Under the pieces are notes generated by a model that did not search any database, was not told the DNA's origin, and saw only the letters and a list, made by a program, of their open reading frames with translations. Both the position numbers and the translations under genes were made by a program. From Myxacorys almedinensis A (GTDB lineage Bacteria; Cyanobacteriota; Cyanobacteriia; Leptolyngbyales; Leptolyngbyaceae), in NCBI RefSeq assembly GCF_010091945.1, contig NZ_WVIE01000017.1:47660-111659 (forward strand): DNA of 64,000 nucleotides, given 5' to 3'. Every line of letters begins with the position of its first letter. Within the stretch, counting starts at the first letter, position 1. Of the stretch, positions 1 through 11,800 are shown in pieces.

Positions 1-182
1 GAATGTTGCTCCAGTGCGATTTCCCAGGCTCGTTTGAAAGCGGAAATATTCAGATTGCCACGCAGCGTAAAGCTATTTTGATCGAAATAGGCGATCGAGT
101 TCGGGTCGTGCAGCGTGTGAAAGAGTAATCCTTGCTGCATGGGCGAAAGCTCATAGATATCAGCTACGTTTTTCGCTTTCAT
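1..182 (-). CDS. NRPS, N-terminal condensation domain (partial, cut by window edge)
   Basis: This is the first 60 codons of the next synthetase gene, which continues beyond the left edge. The start ATG is at 182-180, 19 bases after the stop of the upstream synthetase. The opening residues read MKAKNVADIYELSPMQQGLL and continue into FHTLHDP. The LSPxQQGxLFHTL signature is typical of condensation domains that accept a D-configured donor (DCL type). That fits the epimerization domain ending the preceding protein. The substrate of the module and the release domain cannot be seen. The gene clearly belongs to the same operon, which therefore runs on past this window. Confidence 0.85.
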   Translation of the reverse strand, partial: MKAKNVADIYELSPMQQGLLFHTLHDPNSIAYFDQNSFTLRGNLNISAFKRAWEIALEQH

Positions 183-201
183 AATCTGTTTGGCTCCCTG
201 G

Positions 202-3200
202 CTAACTTAACTGAGCAATTAATAAATCGAGGTCTTCCTGATCGAGTTGAGCATCTGGAAAATCTGAGGGAGTGTAACCGCCCACTTCTGAAGACTGACA
301 GTGAACAATCAGCGATCGCAGAGCCGTGAGATAGTGTTGAGCCAACTGCTCAATGCGAGGACGTTGGTAAATTCCCGCGCTGTAATCCCACCGTAGGTGT
401 AGTTGTCCCTCGCTCACAATTGCAGTGATATCGAGCAGATAACGGCGGTTGCCTTGAGGACTGCGCCCCAATCCTGTCGATTCCAGTGCAGGGGCAAATA
501 AGGACGTTGCAGCGGCGATCGCGTCTACCTGCCCCAGGTAATTGAATTTCACGCAAGCGGGCGAACGATCGCGTAGACCAGCCGTCGCCTCATCCTGATT
601 CAGATAGCGCAGAATGCCGTAACCAATGCCCTGCCGAGGAATTTGACGCAGTTGCTCTTTAATGGATTTCAAACATTTTTCAGAATGCTGAGGATCATCT
701 AATTGCAATTGCACGGGAAAAATTGTGGTAAACCAGCCGATCGTGCGGGACACCTCCACATCCTCAAACAGCGACTCTCGCCCGTGTCCTTCCAAATCGA
801 GATAAAGCGAGGGAATTTGAGTCCACTGAAAAAATGCCTGCACCAGCGCCGTGAGCAACACATCGTTAATTTGAGTTTGATAGGTGGCTGGAACCTCCTG
901 GAGGAGAGCATCAGTTTCTGTCTGAGTCAACGCGACGGACACTGTTTGAGTCAGGGCAACCGTATTGGCTCCAGTAAGATTATCCATTGGCAGTGTGGCG
1001 GCTCCACTCTCCTGCTGCCAGTAAGTGAGTTCTTGCTGGAGTGCCTCCGAGTCAGCATAGTTCTGCAAACGGGCTGACCACTCCTTAAAGGAAGTTGTTT
1101 TAGCGGGTAGCTGCACTGCTTGACTCTGAGCTAACTGCTGGTAAGCCGTTTGCAAATCCTCCAGCAGAATGCGCCAGGACACTCCATCAACCACAAGATG
1201 ATGCAGAATCAGCAACAGGCGATCGGGCTGATGATTGCCCAGGTTAAACAGGACGACTCGCATTAACGGACCGTCTGCGAGATTCAGGCTAGTTTGCAGG
1301 TCGGTAGCAACGGCGGTTATTGTCTCAGATTGCTCTGGGGTGGCAAGGGTAGACAAATCTAGTTGAGTGAATGGCACGATCGCATCAACATCAGTATTAA
1401 TCTGCTGCCAGCCTGTTGTATCTCGATGAAACCGCAGCCGCAGGGCATCGTGATGTTGCAGCAGATGACTCAGTGCTTGCCTCAGCAAAACTGGATTAAG
1501 AGGCTGCTGAACTTGCAGCAGAATTGATTGATTCCAGTGATGTGGCTCTGGGAGATCTTGCTCAAAAAACCAGTGCTGAATCGGAGTCAGCGGCACAATT
1601 CCCGTCACAATTCCCTGCTCTGCGGCAACGACGGGAGCCGTATTCACCACTGCTGCCAGCGATACAATGGTGGGATGCTCAAACAATTGTTTGGGCGTAA
1701 ACCGGAGTCCGGCTTGACTGGCTTTTGCAATCACTTGAATGCAGAGAATGGAATCCCCGCCTAACTCGAAAAAGTTGTCATAAATTCCCACTTGCGGCAG
1801 CCTGAGAACGGTTTCCCAAATTTGAGCAATCGTTGCTTCGACGGAAGTGCGCGGTGGAACAAATGCGCCATCGGTATCTGATTGGGGAAGCTCCATTGTC
1901 AACAATGTGCGACGATCGAGCTTGCCATTCGGCAGCAATGGCAGTGTCTTCAAGGGTATGATCGCGAACGGCACCATGACTTCAGGAAGTTTGGCTTGCA
2001 GAAATTGGCGCAGATTGTCGATCGCATCAGCAGCCTGCTCAGGAACGACATAGGCGAGGAGTTGTGGATGTTCTGCTTCTGTGGCAAGCACGATCGCCTC
2101 TCGCACCTCTGGATGTTGCTTCAACGCCGCTTCGATTTCTCCCAGTTCAATTCGGAAACCTCGAATTTTCACTTGCTGGTCTGCGCGTCCCAAAAACTCG
2201 ATCGTTCCATCCAGACGGTAACGGGCATGGTCTCCGGTTTTGTACAGTCGGGCATCTGGATTGCTGCTGAACGGATGCGGCACAAAAGCGGCGGCTGTAA
2301 GTTCAGGCTGGGCGTGATAGCCACGAGTTACGCTAGCGCCGCCAATATAAATTTCACCCGGAAATCCGAGCGGTACAGGCTGGAGGTCAGTATCGAGTAA
2401 ATAGACCTGGGTATTTGGCAGCGGGTAGCCTAGTGGAACCGTCTCAGAATCGGCTGCCGACAGGCGTTCTTGAACTTCATAAGTCAACACGCCCACAGTG
2501 GTTTCTGTCGGTCCGTAGTGGTTGAGTATCTGACAGGTGGGCGCGTGCTGCCGGATTTGTTCAACTAGATGCCAATGAAGCGTTTCTCCACCCAAGATTA
2601 GCTGTCGCCGGGGCAGGATTGCCCGACAATCAGCAGCGTCCAGCAACACCTTGAGGTGGGAAGGAACAATTTTGAGATAGTCGATCGCGTGCCGCCGACC
2701 GTATTCTGCTAGCGCATTCGGATCGAGCGATCGTTCCTGGGAAATCAGGTGTAAACAGCCACCTGTACAAAGGCAAGCGAACAGCGTGGTATTGCCCAAA
2801 TCCGCAGCCAGCGTAGAAACTGTGGCAAAACTTGCTCCCTCAGGGATAGTCAGGCTTGTTAAGATGCCGTTAACATAATTCAACAACTGTCGATGCTCTA
2901 CAGCCACCCCTTTCGGTTTTCCTGTTGAACCTGATGTGAACAGGACATAAACTAAGTTTTCGGGTGTTGTCCAATTGGTTAGATTGGTGGTGGCTTGTTG
3001 AGCGATCGTAGACCAGTCCGTATCCAGACAAATGACCTGTGCTGTCAATGTCAAATCTTTTGCAAGTTGCTGCTGGGTCAGGAGAATTGTGGCTTGAACC
3101 TGCTGTAACCGTTGGTCAACTGCCGTCGTAGGTAAGCCCGGATCAAGGGGTAAATATGCACCGCCCGCTTTAAGAATTCCCAACAAGCCGATTAGCATTT

Positions 3201-4719
3201 CTGGAGAACGATCGACATAGAGCGCCACAACCTGTTCAGGTTCAATTCCCTGCGTCCGCAGGAAGTGAGCCAGTTGATTGGCACGGGCATTTAGTTCCGC
3301 ATAGGTGAGGGATTGATCCTCAAAGACTACGGCAACGCGATCGGGTGATTGTTCTACCTGCTGTTCAAACCATTGATGAATCGTGCTGTGATTGCAATGG
3401 CTGATTGTTGTTTGGTTGAAATCTACTAAAAGTCGCTGTCGATCGCGATCGCCGAGGAAATTGAGGTCTGCAATCTTAGCGTCTGGTTGATTAATAATCG
3501 AAGTCAGTAAGGTTTGAAAATAGTTTGCAATTTGAGCGATCGCGTCGGCTGCAAACAGATTAGCATCATAATGAAATTCGGCTCGAAGCTGACCAGATTG
3601 ACGGATACAGGACAGTTTGATTTTGAAACGATTCAGGTAAACTGCTTGCTGATAGATAGAAAAAGTCAGATCAGGCATTGATGCCACAGACCATTCTGCA
3701 AACTCAAAACCAACGGGCAAAGTTACTAGAGGCAATCCTGTAAAATATTCTTGCCATTGGTGTGCTTCCTGCATGATCTGAGCCGTCTGCTGCACCCGTT
3801 GACTCAACAGGTCGTTTTCCTCCAAATGGCTCTGTAAAGGTAAGCATTTGTCCAATAGTCCTAGAGCATACTGCAAATCCTCGTACTTTCGCCCCGCATT
3901 GGTAACACCGATCGTGATGTCCGATCGACTCGTCATCCGCCACAGCAGCACTTGCCAGCAAGTCAGCAATACCGCCGCGATCGAGCCGTTGTAATTTTGA
4001 GCTAACTGGCTAATAGTTTCAGCATCCAGGTGAGCGGTGAAGCAGCGCGGTTGAAATGGTGCAGCCTGAAGACCTTGGCGCTCAAAGGGAAGCTTCCATC
4101 CGCTTAAATCCATGAATTGCTGCTGCCAGTAAGTTTTACCACAATTCGTTGCTTCCGCTTCTAGGAGGTCATTTTGCCATTCTGCTAGATCGGCATACTG
4201 CATTGGCTCATCTGGTTCATGATCAAAATTGCCAGCATAGGTACGGCTAATTTCGCTAGCAAGAAACTGTAGCGTTGTCGCGTCTGCACATAAACTCGGA
4301 AGACTCAAAATCAGCAGATGTTGCTGTGGCGCAAGGGGAACGATCGCCACTCGGAGCGATGCAGATTGCTCAAAGGAAGCTTGGCTATTTTCTTGTAAAT
4401 AGCTTTGAATCCATAGTTCCAGTTGGGACAGATCATAATCGGAAAGAGGTTCTGCTACAGAGATACTCAGGTTGGTTTTCTCCTGAATCACTTGCAGTGG
4501 CAAAATCATCTCTGGCAAACATTGAAACGTTGTGCGGAGAATTTCATGTCGCTGAATCACCTTTTCTATCGCTGTCTTCAAAGTTTCAACCTGAAGCGCT
4601 CCCTGACATAGCAACACACCCTGGGCGATCGTTGGAACGTCAGGATGTGATTGCTGTAGAGACCACAGGTGCTTTTGTTGGGGTGACAGTCGGTATCCCT
4701 CGATCGTGGGTAATTGCAT
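202..4719 (-). CDS. NRPS module: interface domain - A(Asp) - PCP - epimerase
   Basis: This 1505-residue protein activates an amino acid, probably L-Asp, and epimerizes it. Residues about 1-430 are condensation-like, but the HHxxxDG site is replaced by LPSLCADATT near residue 145. That fits the non-catalytic interface domains known to recruit TauD-type Asp beta-hydroxylases. The A domain spans about 450-960, with the A3 core TSGSTGKPKG near residue 593. By eye its specificity residues read D-L-T-K-I-G-H-V-G, very close to the Asp code DLTKVGHIG. A PCP with GGDS near residue 988 follows, then an epimerization domain (about 1045-1500, HHLVVDGVSW near 1176). The free TauD gene lies 10 bases upstream and its condensation domain ends the protein before that. 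The expected product is a D-configured beta-hydroxy-Asp residue. Domain calls are firm; substrate and stereochemistry are inferred. Confidence 0.93.
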   Translation of the reverse strand: MQLPTIEGYRLSPQQKHLWSLQQSHPDVPTIAQGVLLCQGALQVETLKTAIEKVIQRHEILRTTFQCLPEMILPLQVIQEKTNLSISVAEPLSDYDLSQLELWIQSYLQENSQASFEQSASLRVAIVPLAPQQHLLILSLPSLCADATTLQFLASEISRTYAGNFDHEPDEPMQYADLAEWQNDLLEAEATNCGKTYWQQQFMDLSGWKLPFERQGLQAAPFQPRCFTAHLDAETISQLAQNYNGSIAAVLLTCWQVLLWRMTSRSDITIGVTNAGRKYEDLQYALGLLDKCLPLQSHLEENDLLSQRVQQTAQIMQEAHQWQEYFTGLPLVTLPVGFEFAEWSVASMPDLTFSIYQQAVYLNRFKIKLSCIRQSGQLRAEFHYDANLFAADAIAQIANYFQTLLTSIINQPDAKIADLNFLGDRDRQRLLVDFNQTTISHCNHSTIHQWFEQQVEQSPDRVAVVFEDQSLTYAELNARANQLAHFLRTQGIEPEQVVALYVDRSPEMLIGLLGILKAGGAYLPLDPGLPTTAVDQRLQQVQATILLTQQQLAKDLTLTAQVICLDTDWSTIAQQATTNLTNWTTPENLVYVLFTSGSTGKPKGVAVEHRQLLNYVNGILTSLTIPEGASFATVSTLAADLGNTTLFACLCTGGCLHLISQERSLDPNALAEYGRRHAIDYLKIVPSHLKVLLDAADCRAILPRRQLILGGETLHWHLVEQIRQHAPTCQILNHYGPTETTVGVLTYEVQERLSAADSETVPLGYPLPNTQVYLLDTDLQPVPLGFPGEIYIGGASVTRGYHAQPELTAAAFVPHPFSSNPDARLYKTGDHARYRLDGTIEFLGRADQQVKIRGFRIELGEIEAALKQHPEVREAIVLATEAEHPQLLAYVVPEQAADAIDNLRQFLQAKLPEVMVPFAIIPLKTLPLLPNGKLDRRTLLTMELPQSDTDGAFVPPRTSVEATIAQIWETVLRLPQVGIYDNFFELGGDSILCIQVIAKASQAGLRFTPKQLFEHPTIVSLAAVVNTAPVVAAEQGIVTGIVPLTPIQHWFFEQDLPEPHHWNQSILLQVQQPLNPVLLRQALSHLLQHHDALRLRFHRDTTGWQQINTDVDAIVPFTQLDLSTLATPEQSETITAVATDLQTSLNLADGPLMRVVLFNLGNHQPDRLLLILHHLVVDGVSWRILLEDLQTAYQQLAQSQAVQLPAKTTSFKEWSARLQNYADSEALQQELTYWQQESGAATLPMDNLTGANTVALTQTVSVALTQTETDALLQEVPATYQTQINDVLLTALVQAFFQWTQIPSLYLDLEGHGRESLFEDVEVSRTIGWFTTIFPVQLQLDDPQHSEKCLKSIKEQLRQIPRQGIGYGILRYLNQDEATAGLRDRSPACVKFNYLGQVDAIAAATSLFAPALESTGLGRSPQGNRRYLLDITAIVSEGQLHLRWDYSAGIYQRPRIEQLAQHYLTALRSLIVHCQSSEVGGYTPSDFPDAQLDQEDLDLLIAQLS

Positions 4720-4729
4720 AGTTCAGTTC

Positions 4730-5794
4730 CTACTTGTCAATGTTTGTTTGTCGCAGCACGTCTGGACTGTGAGAATCTGCCATTGCCGCCAGAACTCGAC
4801 GTGAACCCAAAAAAGGGCAGCGTCCATGTGCGGTGAGCATATTGTCCAAAAGCAGCACATCTCCGGCTTGCCAGGGAAATCGCACCGATTCCTGCTCATA
4901 GGCAGAGCGAATTACTTCGAGAACAGAGGGTTCGATCTCTGTGCCGTCGCCATAGTAGGCATTGCGCGGGAGCGCTTCCACAGGAATTCCCTGCATCAGA
5001 TCGGTCTGGAGCGTTGCGCCTAAACTTGTGATGTGAAATAGGTGCGCCTGATTAAACCAAACCGCTTCGCCCGTTTGAGGATGGGTCGCGATCGCTTGAC
5101 ACACCTGACGAGTTCTTAACTGATCCTGTCCCCACCACTCAACGGCAATTCCAGCCTGATGGCAGTATTTTTCAACGACTGCTCGATCGTCCGTTTGAAA
5201 GACTTCTTGCCAGGGCAAATCCAATCCTCCACCATAATTTCGCACATACAGCACACCGTTCTCAAATCGCGATCGAATGCTGGAAGGAATCTGTGCTAGA
5301 ACCCGGCGACTATCCGCGATCGGGGTTTCTCCCCCCTGTTGAGCAGGCTGAACGCAATAAAAGCTAATTCTCAAGCACCATTGCCGCGCGTAGGACATTT
5401 CGTTGTGAAGGGGAATTGCCCGATCTGCCGGATATTCTGTAGAGGTGTAGACATTGGAGCGAACCTGAGTGCGGGGGGTCGATCGATAGGAATAAGGCAT
5501 CGCGGTTTGGGAAACCCCCTGCATGAATATCTCAAAATCTGCATCCCCTAACACTTGAAAGTTACGAAACAGAATACCGCCATGTTTCAACAACTCTGTT
5601 TCGATCAGTCGTTGATTCTCCTTTGCCCACGCCGCTAAACTCAGTCCTTCCAACGTTGGCTGAATGATCAGAGGAAGCTGCTGTTCAGACGGTTGCATCT
5701 GAACAAGCTGAGTTGTAGAAGTCACTAACTTACGTCGATGCTGCCGGATGAAAGTCGTGGGATCTGGAATCTGATTCATAGTCGGGAAGTCCAT
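4730..5794 (-). CDS. TauD/SyrP-family aspartate beta-hydroxylase (stand-alone)
   Basis: This is a Fe(II)/2-oxoglutarate-dependent dioxygenase of about 354 residues in the TauD/TfdA superfamily. The iron-binding HxE is visible as LHNEMSY and the distal His lies in AHGR, followed by the region that normally holds the oxoglutarate-binding Arg. SyrP-like family members hydroxylate the beta-carbon of Asp bound to a PCP. The gene sits between a condensation domain (end of the upstream synthetase, 6 bases away) and the interface-A(Asp)-PCP-E protein (10 bases downstream), so that Asp is the obvious substrate. The ATG at 5794 is preferred over a TTG one codon earlier; neither has a clear ribosome binding site, suggesting translational coupling. 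A homologous domain is fused to the C-terminus of the synthetase at 15076-23877. Confidence 0.92.
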   Translation of the reverse strand: MDFPTMNQIPDPTTFIRQHRRKLVTSTTQLVQMQPSEQQLPLIIQPTLEGLSLAAWAKENQRLIETELLKHGGILFRNFQVLGDADFEIFMQGVSQTAMPYSYRSTPRTQVRSNVYTSTEYPADRAIPLHNEMSYARQWCLRISFYCVQPAQQGGETPIADSRRVLAQIPSSIRSRFENGVLYVRNYGGGLDLPWQEVFQTDDRAVVEKYCHQAGIAVEWWGQDQLRTRQVCQAIATHPQTGEAVWFNQAHLFHITSLGATLQTDLMQGIPVEALPRNAYYGDGTEIEPSVLEVIRSAYEQESVRFPWQAGDVLLLDNMLTAHGRCPFLGSRRVLAAMADSHSPDVLRQTNIDK

Positions 5795-5800
5795 CAAGGG

Positions 5801-8800
5801 TTAATGCTGTTTGCGTCGCTTAGTCAATTTCAACCTCTGAAGGCTCAATTGCTCTAGCTCCTGTGCTTTCGTTTGCTGGTGTTGCTGCTCGGCTGCAACG
5901 ATCCAGGTAATAAGTTCTTTTAATGGCACCTCCGGTTGTTCGACAATTTGACGTAAAACCGTTGAAAAACACTGTAGCCATTGATTCATAACGTCGGCAT
6001 CCAATCGAGTCGGGTCATACAACAGTTGCAGCGATAACTCTGTTTCGGGAATCACTCGCACAGTGAGCGGATAGCCATTATTCACGCTGGAACTGACTCG
6101 CTGAATTTCTAACTGAGTCGATCGCTGTCTTAGAGATTCATCGATCGGGTAATTCTCAAATACAATCAGGCTCTCAAATAGCGGTAAGCCTGGAGCAAGA
6201 TCGCTCCACCTCTGAATTTGTACCAGTGGCGTGTATTCATACTGTCGGGCTTCACTTTGTTGAACTTGAATTGCTTGAAGCCAGGGAATGAAAGCAGCAG
6301 CCGGATTAATCTGCACCCGCACAGGCAGAGTATTGATAAACATCCCAATCATAGAATTCGAGTCAGATAGCGTCACCGGACGACCTGCTGTTGTTGCACC
6401 AAATACTACATCCTCGCTGCCACTGTGATAACTCAATAACAGTGCCCAAACTCCCTGAATCAGCGTGTTCAGTGTTAGCCGATGCTGTTGAACCAGGGAT
6501 TGCAGCGCAGCAGTTGTTTGGAGCGTGAACGATCGCGACAGAATTGCGGCTTCACTGGCTCGATCGATTTTGGCTACCGAGTTGCTGAATCGGGTTGGGG
6601 TCGTAAATCCTTGCAGCATTCGACTCCAAAAGGCTTCGGCTGAAGCAAGATCCTGGTTGATTAACCAGGTGATGTAATCCCGATAGGGACGAGTCGGCGG
6701 TGCAAGTACTGATTGTTCCTGATAGAGCCGTTCATAGGTGGCGAACACTTCCTGAAACACTAGCGGCACAGACCATCCATCTAAAATCAAATGATGGAAA
6801 TGCCAGATAAATCGGTAGGTGTCTTCTGTCAGTCGGATCAGGAGAATCCGACTCAGTGGAGCTTGGTGGATTTGAAACCCACGCTGTCGATCGTCTTTCA
6901 ATAAAGCGGCAATCTGGGCTTGCTGCTGTTCTGAAGACAAGTTGCGCCAGTCTGCCTCCTGCCAGGATAGGGAAGCCTGCTGTCGCACAACTTGCAAGGG
7001 TCGATCGAGTCCTTCCCAAACAAAAGCAGTCCGAAAAACAGGATGGCGATCGACGATCCGCTGCCAGGTTTGCTGGAGAACAACGGTATCCAATTTTCCG
7101 CACAAATTAAATGATAGTTGGGTGCTGTAGAGTCCGTGGTCTGGCGCATACAGCGTGTGAAACAAAATCCCCTGCTGTGCTGGAGAGAGCGGATACAAAT
7201 CCTCAATCGTGCGATCGCTGCCAACTAATCGATCCAGCGTTATTTGATCCAGTTCTGCGATCGGAAAGTCTGAAGGGGTGCTTCCTCCAGCACCAAGAGA
7301 CAGGCAATGATCGATCAATGTTCTCAAGGATGCGACAAAGGCTTGCATGAGCGCGGCGATCGTGGCGGATTGATGCACTGCTTGACTGTAGGTGCAGTTG
7401 AGATGCAGTTGTCCTCCTGTGACTCCAGCCTGAATGTCCAATAGATGATAGCGACTGCCGGACAAACTTTGCAGGGGTGCAGCAGACTCCGGCGCAAGCT
7501 CGAACAGAGAAGACTCTGGCAGCAACTGATCAAACTGACCCAGATAATTGAAGCTAACTTGGGCTTGAGGCAGCGATCGTAGTGGTTTAACAGTGTCTTG
7601 ATTGAGATAACGCAGCACTCCATAGCTCAATCCACGAGTAGGAATCCGGCGTAGCTGCTCTTTAATCGATTTCAATGCCTCAGCCGGATCAGTGATATTT
7701 GTCAAATCTAGCTGTACTGGAAATAGCGTGGTAAACCAGCCAACTGTGCGCGATAGGTCTATGTCTTCCCAAAGCTGTTCGCGTCCGTGACCTTCCAGAT
7801 TTACCAACAACCGGGAAGTTCCAGTCCATTGAGCGAATGCCTGAACCAGTGCGGTCAGGAGTAAGTCATTGATTTGAGTGCGATAAACAATAGGTACCTG
7901 CTGCAACAACGTCTGTGTTTCTGCCTGACTCAGATTAACGGACAGCGTATGAGTGTTGGCAACAGTGTTAATTCCATTTGGGAAATCGATCGGAAGCAAC
8001 TCTATCCAACTGCGAGACAGCCAATAGGTTTGAGTTTGTTGTAATTCCTCAGACTGTGAATAGAGTTGCAACTGTTGCGCCCACTGTTTAAAAGCAGTCG
8101 TTTTTGCAGGTAGCTGCATGGCGCGTCCCTGAAGCTGCTGCTGGTAGAGCATTTGAAAATCTTCTAACAAGATGCGCCAAGACACCCCATCCACAACCAA
8201 ATGATGAATGATGAACAACAGACGACTGGATTTGCCAGCGCCAAAATTAAACCAGACCACCCGTATCAGCGCTCCCTCTGCCAGATTCAGGCTGGCTTGC
8301 AGTTGCTCGATCGCTCTAACCATTGCACTATTTTGTTGTGTGTCTGGCAGTTCAGAGAGATCGATCGCAGCACAGGGATCAGGCGACAATTCTGCATTTA
8401 CCGCTTTCCAACAGTTTCCTTCTTGATAAAACCGCGATTGTAGAGCATCGTGATGGCTCAGTAACTGCTGCATCACCTGTTTGAGAACAGTGAAATCCAT
8501 CTGCTGATGCACTGTTAGCAATACTGCTTGATTCCAATGGTGTGTGTCTGGCAATGACTGCTCAAAAAACCAGTGTTGAATCGGGGTCAGCGGCAGTGAA
8601 CCTATGACTACCCCCTGTTCAGCTATTGCGTGAGAGGCAGTACCAACGACGGCTGCTAGCGCCTGGATGGTCTGATGTTGAAACAACTGCTTGGGAGTTA
8701 AATGCAATCCGGCTTGATTCGCTTTTGCGATGATTTGCAGGCTGAGGATGGAATCCCCTCCCAATTCAAAAAAGTTATCCTGTACACCGATTGTCTCGAT

Positions 8801-11800
8801 CGCCAATACCTGCGACCAGATCCCTACAAGCTGCTGCTCAACAGGCGTTTGGGGAGCGATGTAGCGAGCGGCTAACCTCGATCGAGCTATCTCCGGCGCG
8901 GGTAGGGCGCGGCGATCGATCTTTCCACTGGGAGTTAGCGGCATCTGTTCCAGCCAGACGAAGGCTGAAGGAATCATATGCTCTGGCAATCGCTGGTTCA
9001 GCCAGTTTCGTAATGCCTGAATTGTAATTTCCTCGTGATTTCGGAGAACTCCGTAGGCAACCAGATGCTTCTGTCCGGTTGCTTCTTCCCGCGCCACTAC
9101 CACTGCTTCCCGTATCTGGGGGTACTGACTCAAGACCGCTTCAATTTCACCTAACTCAATCCGGAATCCCCGAATTTTGACTTGGTAATCCGTCCGACCC
9201 AAAAATTCAATCGCTCCATCCGCCCGATAGCGAGCTAGATCGCCTGTGCGGTAGAGCCTTGCTCCCGGTACATCACTAAAAGGATGCGAAATAAATCGTT
9301 CTGCTGTGAGTGCCGGACGATCGAGATAGCCTCTTGCCAAACCCATCCCGCCGATGTAAAGCTCACCAGGAACCCCAATTGGTACAGGCTGCAAGGAGTG
9401 ATCAAGCAAGTGAATTTGCGTATTAGCAATTGGGCGACCGATCAGAACCGTGAATTGCCCAGAATGGCGATCGCATTCCCAGTACGTCACATCGATCGCG
9501 GCTTCGGTGGGTCCATAGAGATTATGTAAGGTGGCATCTAGTTGCTCAAAAAAGCGATTTTGTAGCTCCACAGGTAAGGCTTCACCACTGCAAAAAACCT
9601 GTCGGATACAACAGCAGGCTTCTGATAATTTCGGCTCCTCCAGAAAGACCTGAAGCATAGACGGAACAAAATGCAGCACAGAAATATTTTGTTCTGTAAT
9701 CAGCCCGACGAGGTAGGCACTGTCTCGATGTCCCCCTGGTTGAGCCATCACTAGACAAGCACCCGTAGCAAGCGTCCAGAAGAATTCCCAGACCGATACA
9801 TCAAAGCTAAACGGCGTTTTTTGAAGGACGCGATCGCGGGGCGTTAACTGATACGTTGCTTGCATCCAGCAGAGACGATTATCAATGCCTCGATGGGTAT
9901 TCATCACTCCTTTCGGCTTGCCTGTAGAGCCAGAAGTGTAAATCACATACGCTAAATTCTCTAAGCTGGCAACAGGGTTAGGATTAGTGGAGCATTCCTG
10001 AGCAATCTGCTCCCAGTCGGTATCTAGACAAAGAATTTGCCCCTGAAATTCCGAGACGATCGGCTTCAAATGCTGTTGGGTTAGTAAAATCGGGACTTGA
10101 GCGTCTGTCATCACAAACGCTAATCGATCGCATGGATAGTCTGGATCAAGGGGCACGTAGGCTCCGCCAGCCTTAAGAACTGCCAGCAGTGCGATCGCCA
10201 TTTCTAGCGATCGCTCCAGGCAAATTCCTACTCGCACCTCTGCTCTGACTCCTAATCGATGTAGGAAATGAGCGAGTTGATTGGCGCGAGTATTTAATTC
10301 TCGATAGGAAAGGTGTTGCCCTTCAAACACAACGGCGATCGCGTCGGGAGTTTTCTCGACTTGTCTTTCTACCCGCTGATGCAAACAAAGCTGCTCTGGA
10401 TAAACAACCTGGGTTTGATTCCATTGAATCAGGAGTTGCTGTTCTGCTGCGGTCAGTAACGGTAGCTGACTGAGGCGCTGCCGTGGATTGGTGACGATTC
10501 CTTCCAACAACATTTGCAGGTGTCCGATCAATCGCTCTATTGTATCGGCTGCAAACAAATCACAGTTATATTCTAGTCCGCCTAACAATCCTTGTTCAGT
10601 TTCACTAAAGAGAAGCGATAAATCAAACTTGGCAGTGCTACTCTCCAAGGGTTGAGGAGTGATTGTTAGCTCTGGTAATACCAATGCAGTTGTTGGCACA
10701 TTTTGCACCCCAAACATGACCTGAAACAGGGGAGCATGGCTCAATGTCCGCTCCAAATTGAGCGCTTCGATCAGTTGCTCAAACGGGAGATCCTGATGAG
10801 TGTAAGCCTGCAAAGTTGCTTCTCGCACCCGCGCCAGTAACTCACTGAATGGGGGATCGCCCGATAGATCCGTTCGCAGAACCAGTGTGTTAACGAAGCA
10901 GCCAATCAAGGATTCCGTCACACTTTGGGTGCGATTGGCGATCGGCGTACCAACCAAAATATCCGTTTGCTGAGTATAGCGATATAGCAGCGTCGTGAAG
11001 GCTGCCAGCAGGGTCATGAATAGCGTGGCGTTGTGCTGCTGACTCAGTTGCTTGAGCTTAGGAGTGAGAGAAGCCGAAAGTTGCAGCCAGCAGCTTTTTC
11101 CTCGAAAGGTTTGAACCGGAGGACGTGGATAATCTGTGGGTAGCGATAACAGCGATGGTAAAGGGTGCAAATGCTCCTTCCAGTAGGATAGGTGCGTGTT
11201 CAGTCGATCGCCCTTGAGAGATTCACGCTGCCAGTAAGCAAAATCGGCATATTGAATCGGGAGTTCTGGCAATGGAGAGGGATTGCCTTGAGAAAAAGCA
11301 CGGTAAAGAACCACCAATTCACGCATCAATACCTGCGCTGACCAAGCATCCGAGACAATGTGGTGAATCGTACATAAAATCACGTGCTCAGAGGATCGCA
11401 ACCGCAGCAGTGTGATTCGTAAAAGCGGAACCTGACTCAGATCAAACGGTTTTTGAGCCGCTTCGATCGTAAGGCGCTGAATTTCTGTTTGCTGTTGAGC
11501 AGTCGATTTTTCGGACAAATCTACTACAGGAATTTTCAGAGTGACAATCGGATGGATCACCTGGAGCGGTTGCCCTTGGTGCGCGACAAAACCGCTCCGC
11601 AGCACTTCGTGACGTTGCAGAATTTCATTCAAACTCTGCTCCAACGCTGGAACATTCAAACAACCTTGCAAGTGCAGAACTGTGGGAATGTTGTAAACAG
11701 CATTCTCTGGCTCTAACTGATTCAAGATCCACATTCGCTGCTGCGAAAAAGACAGCGGGTTCCCTACCTGTGCAGGGCGACGAGCCACGATCGACTGCTG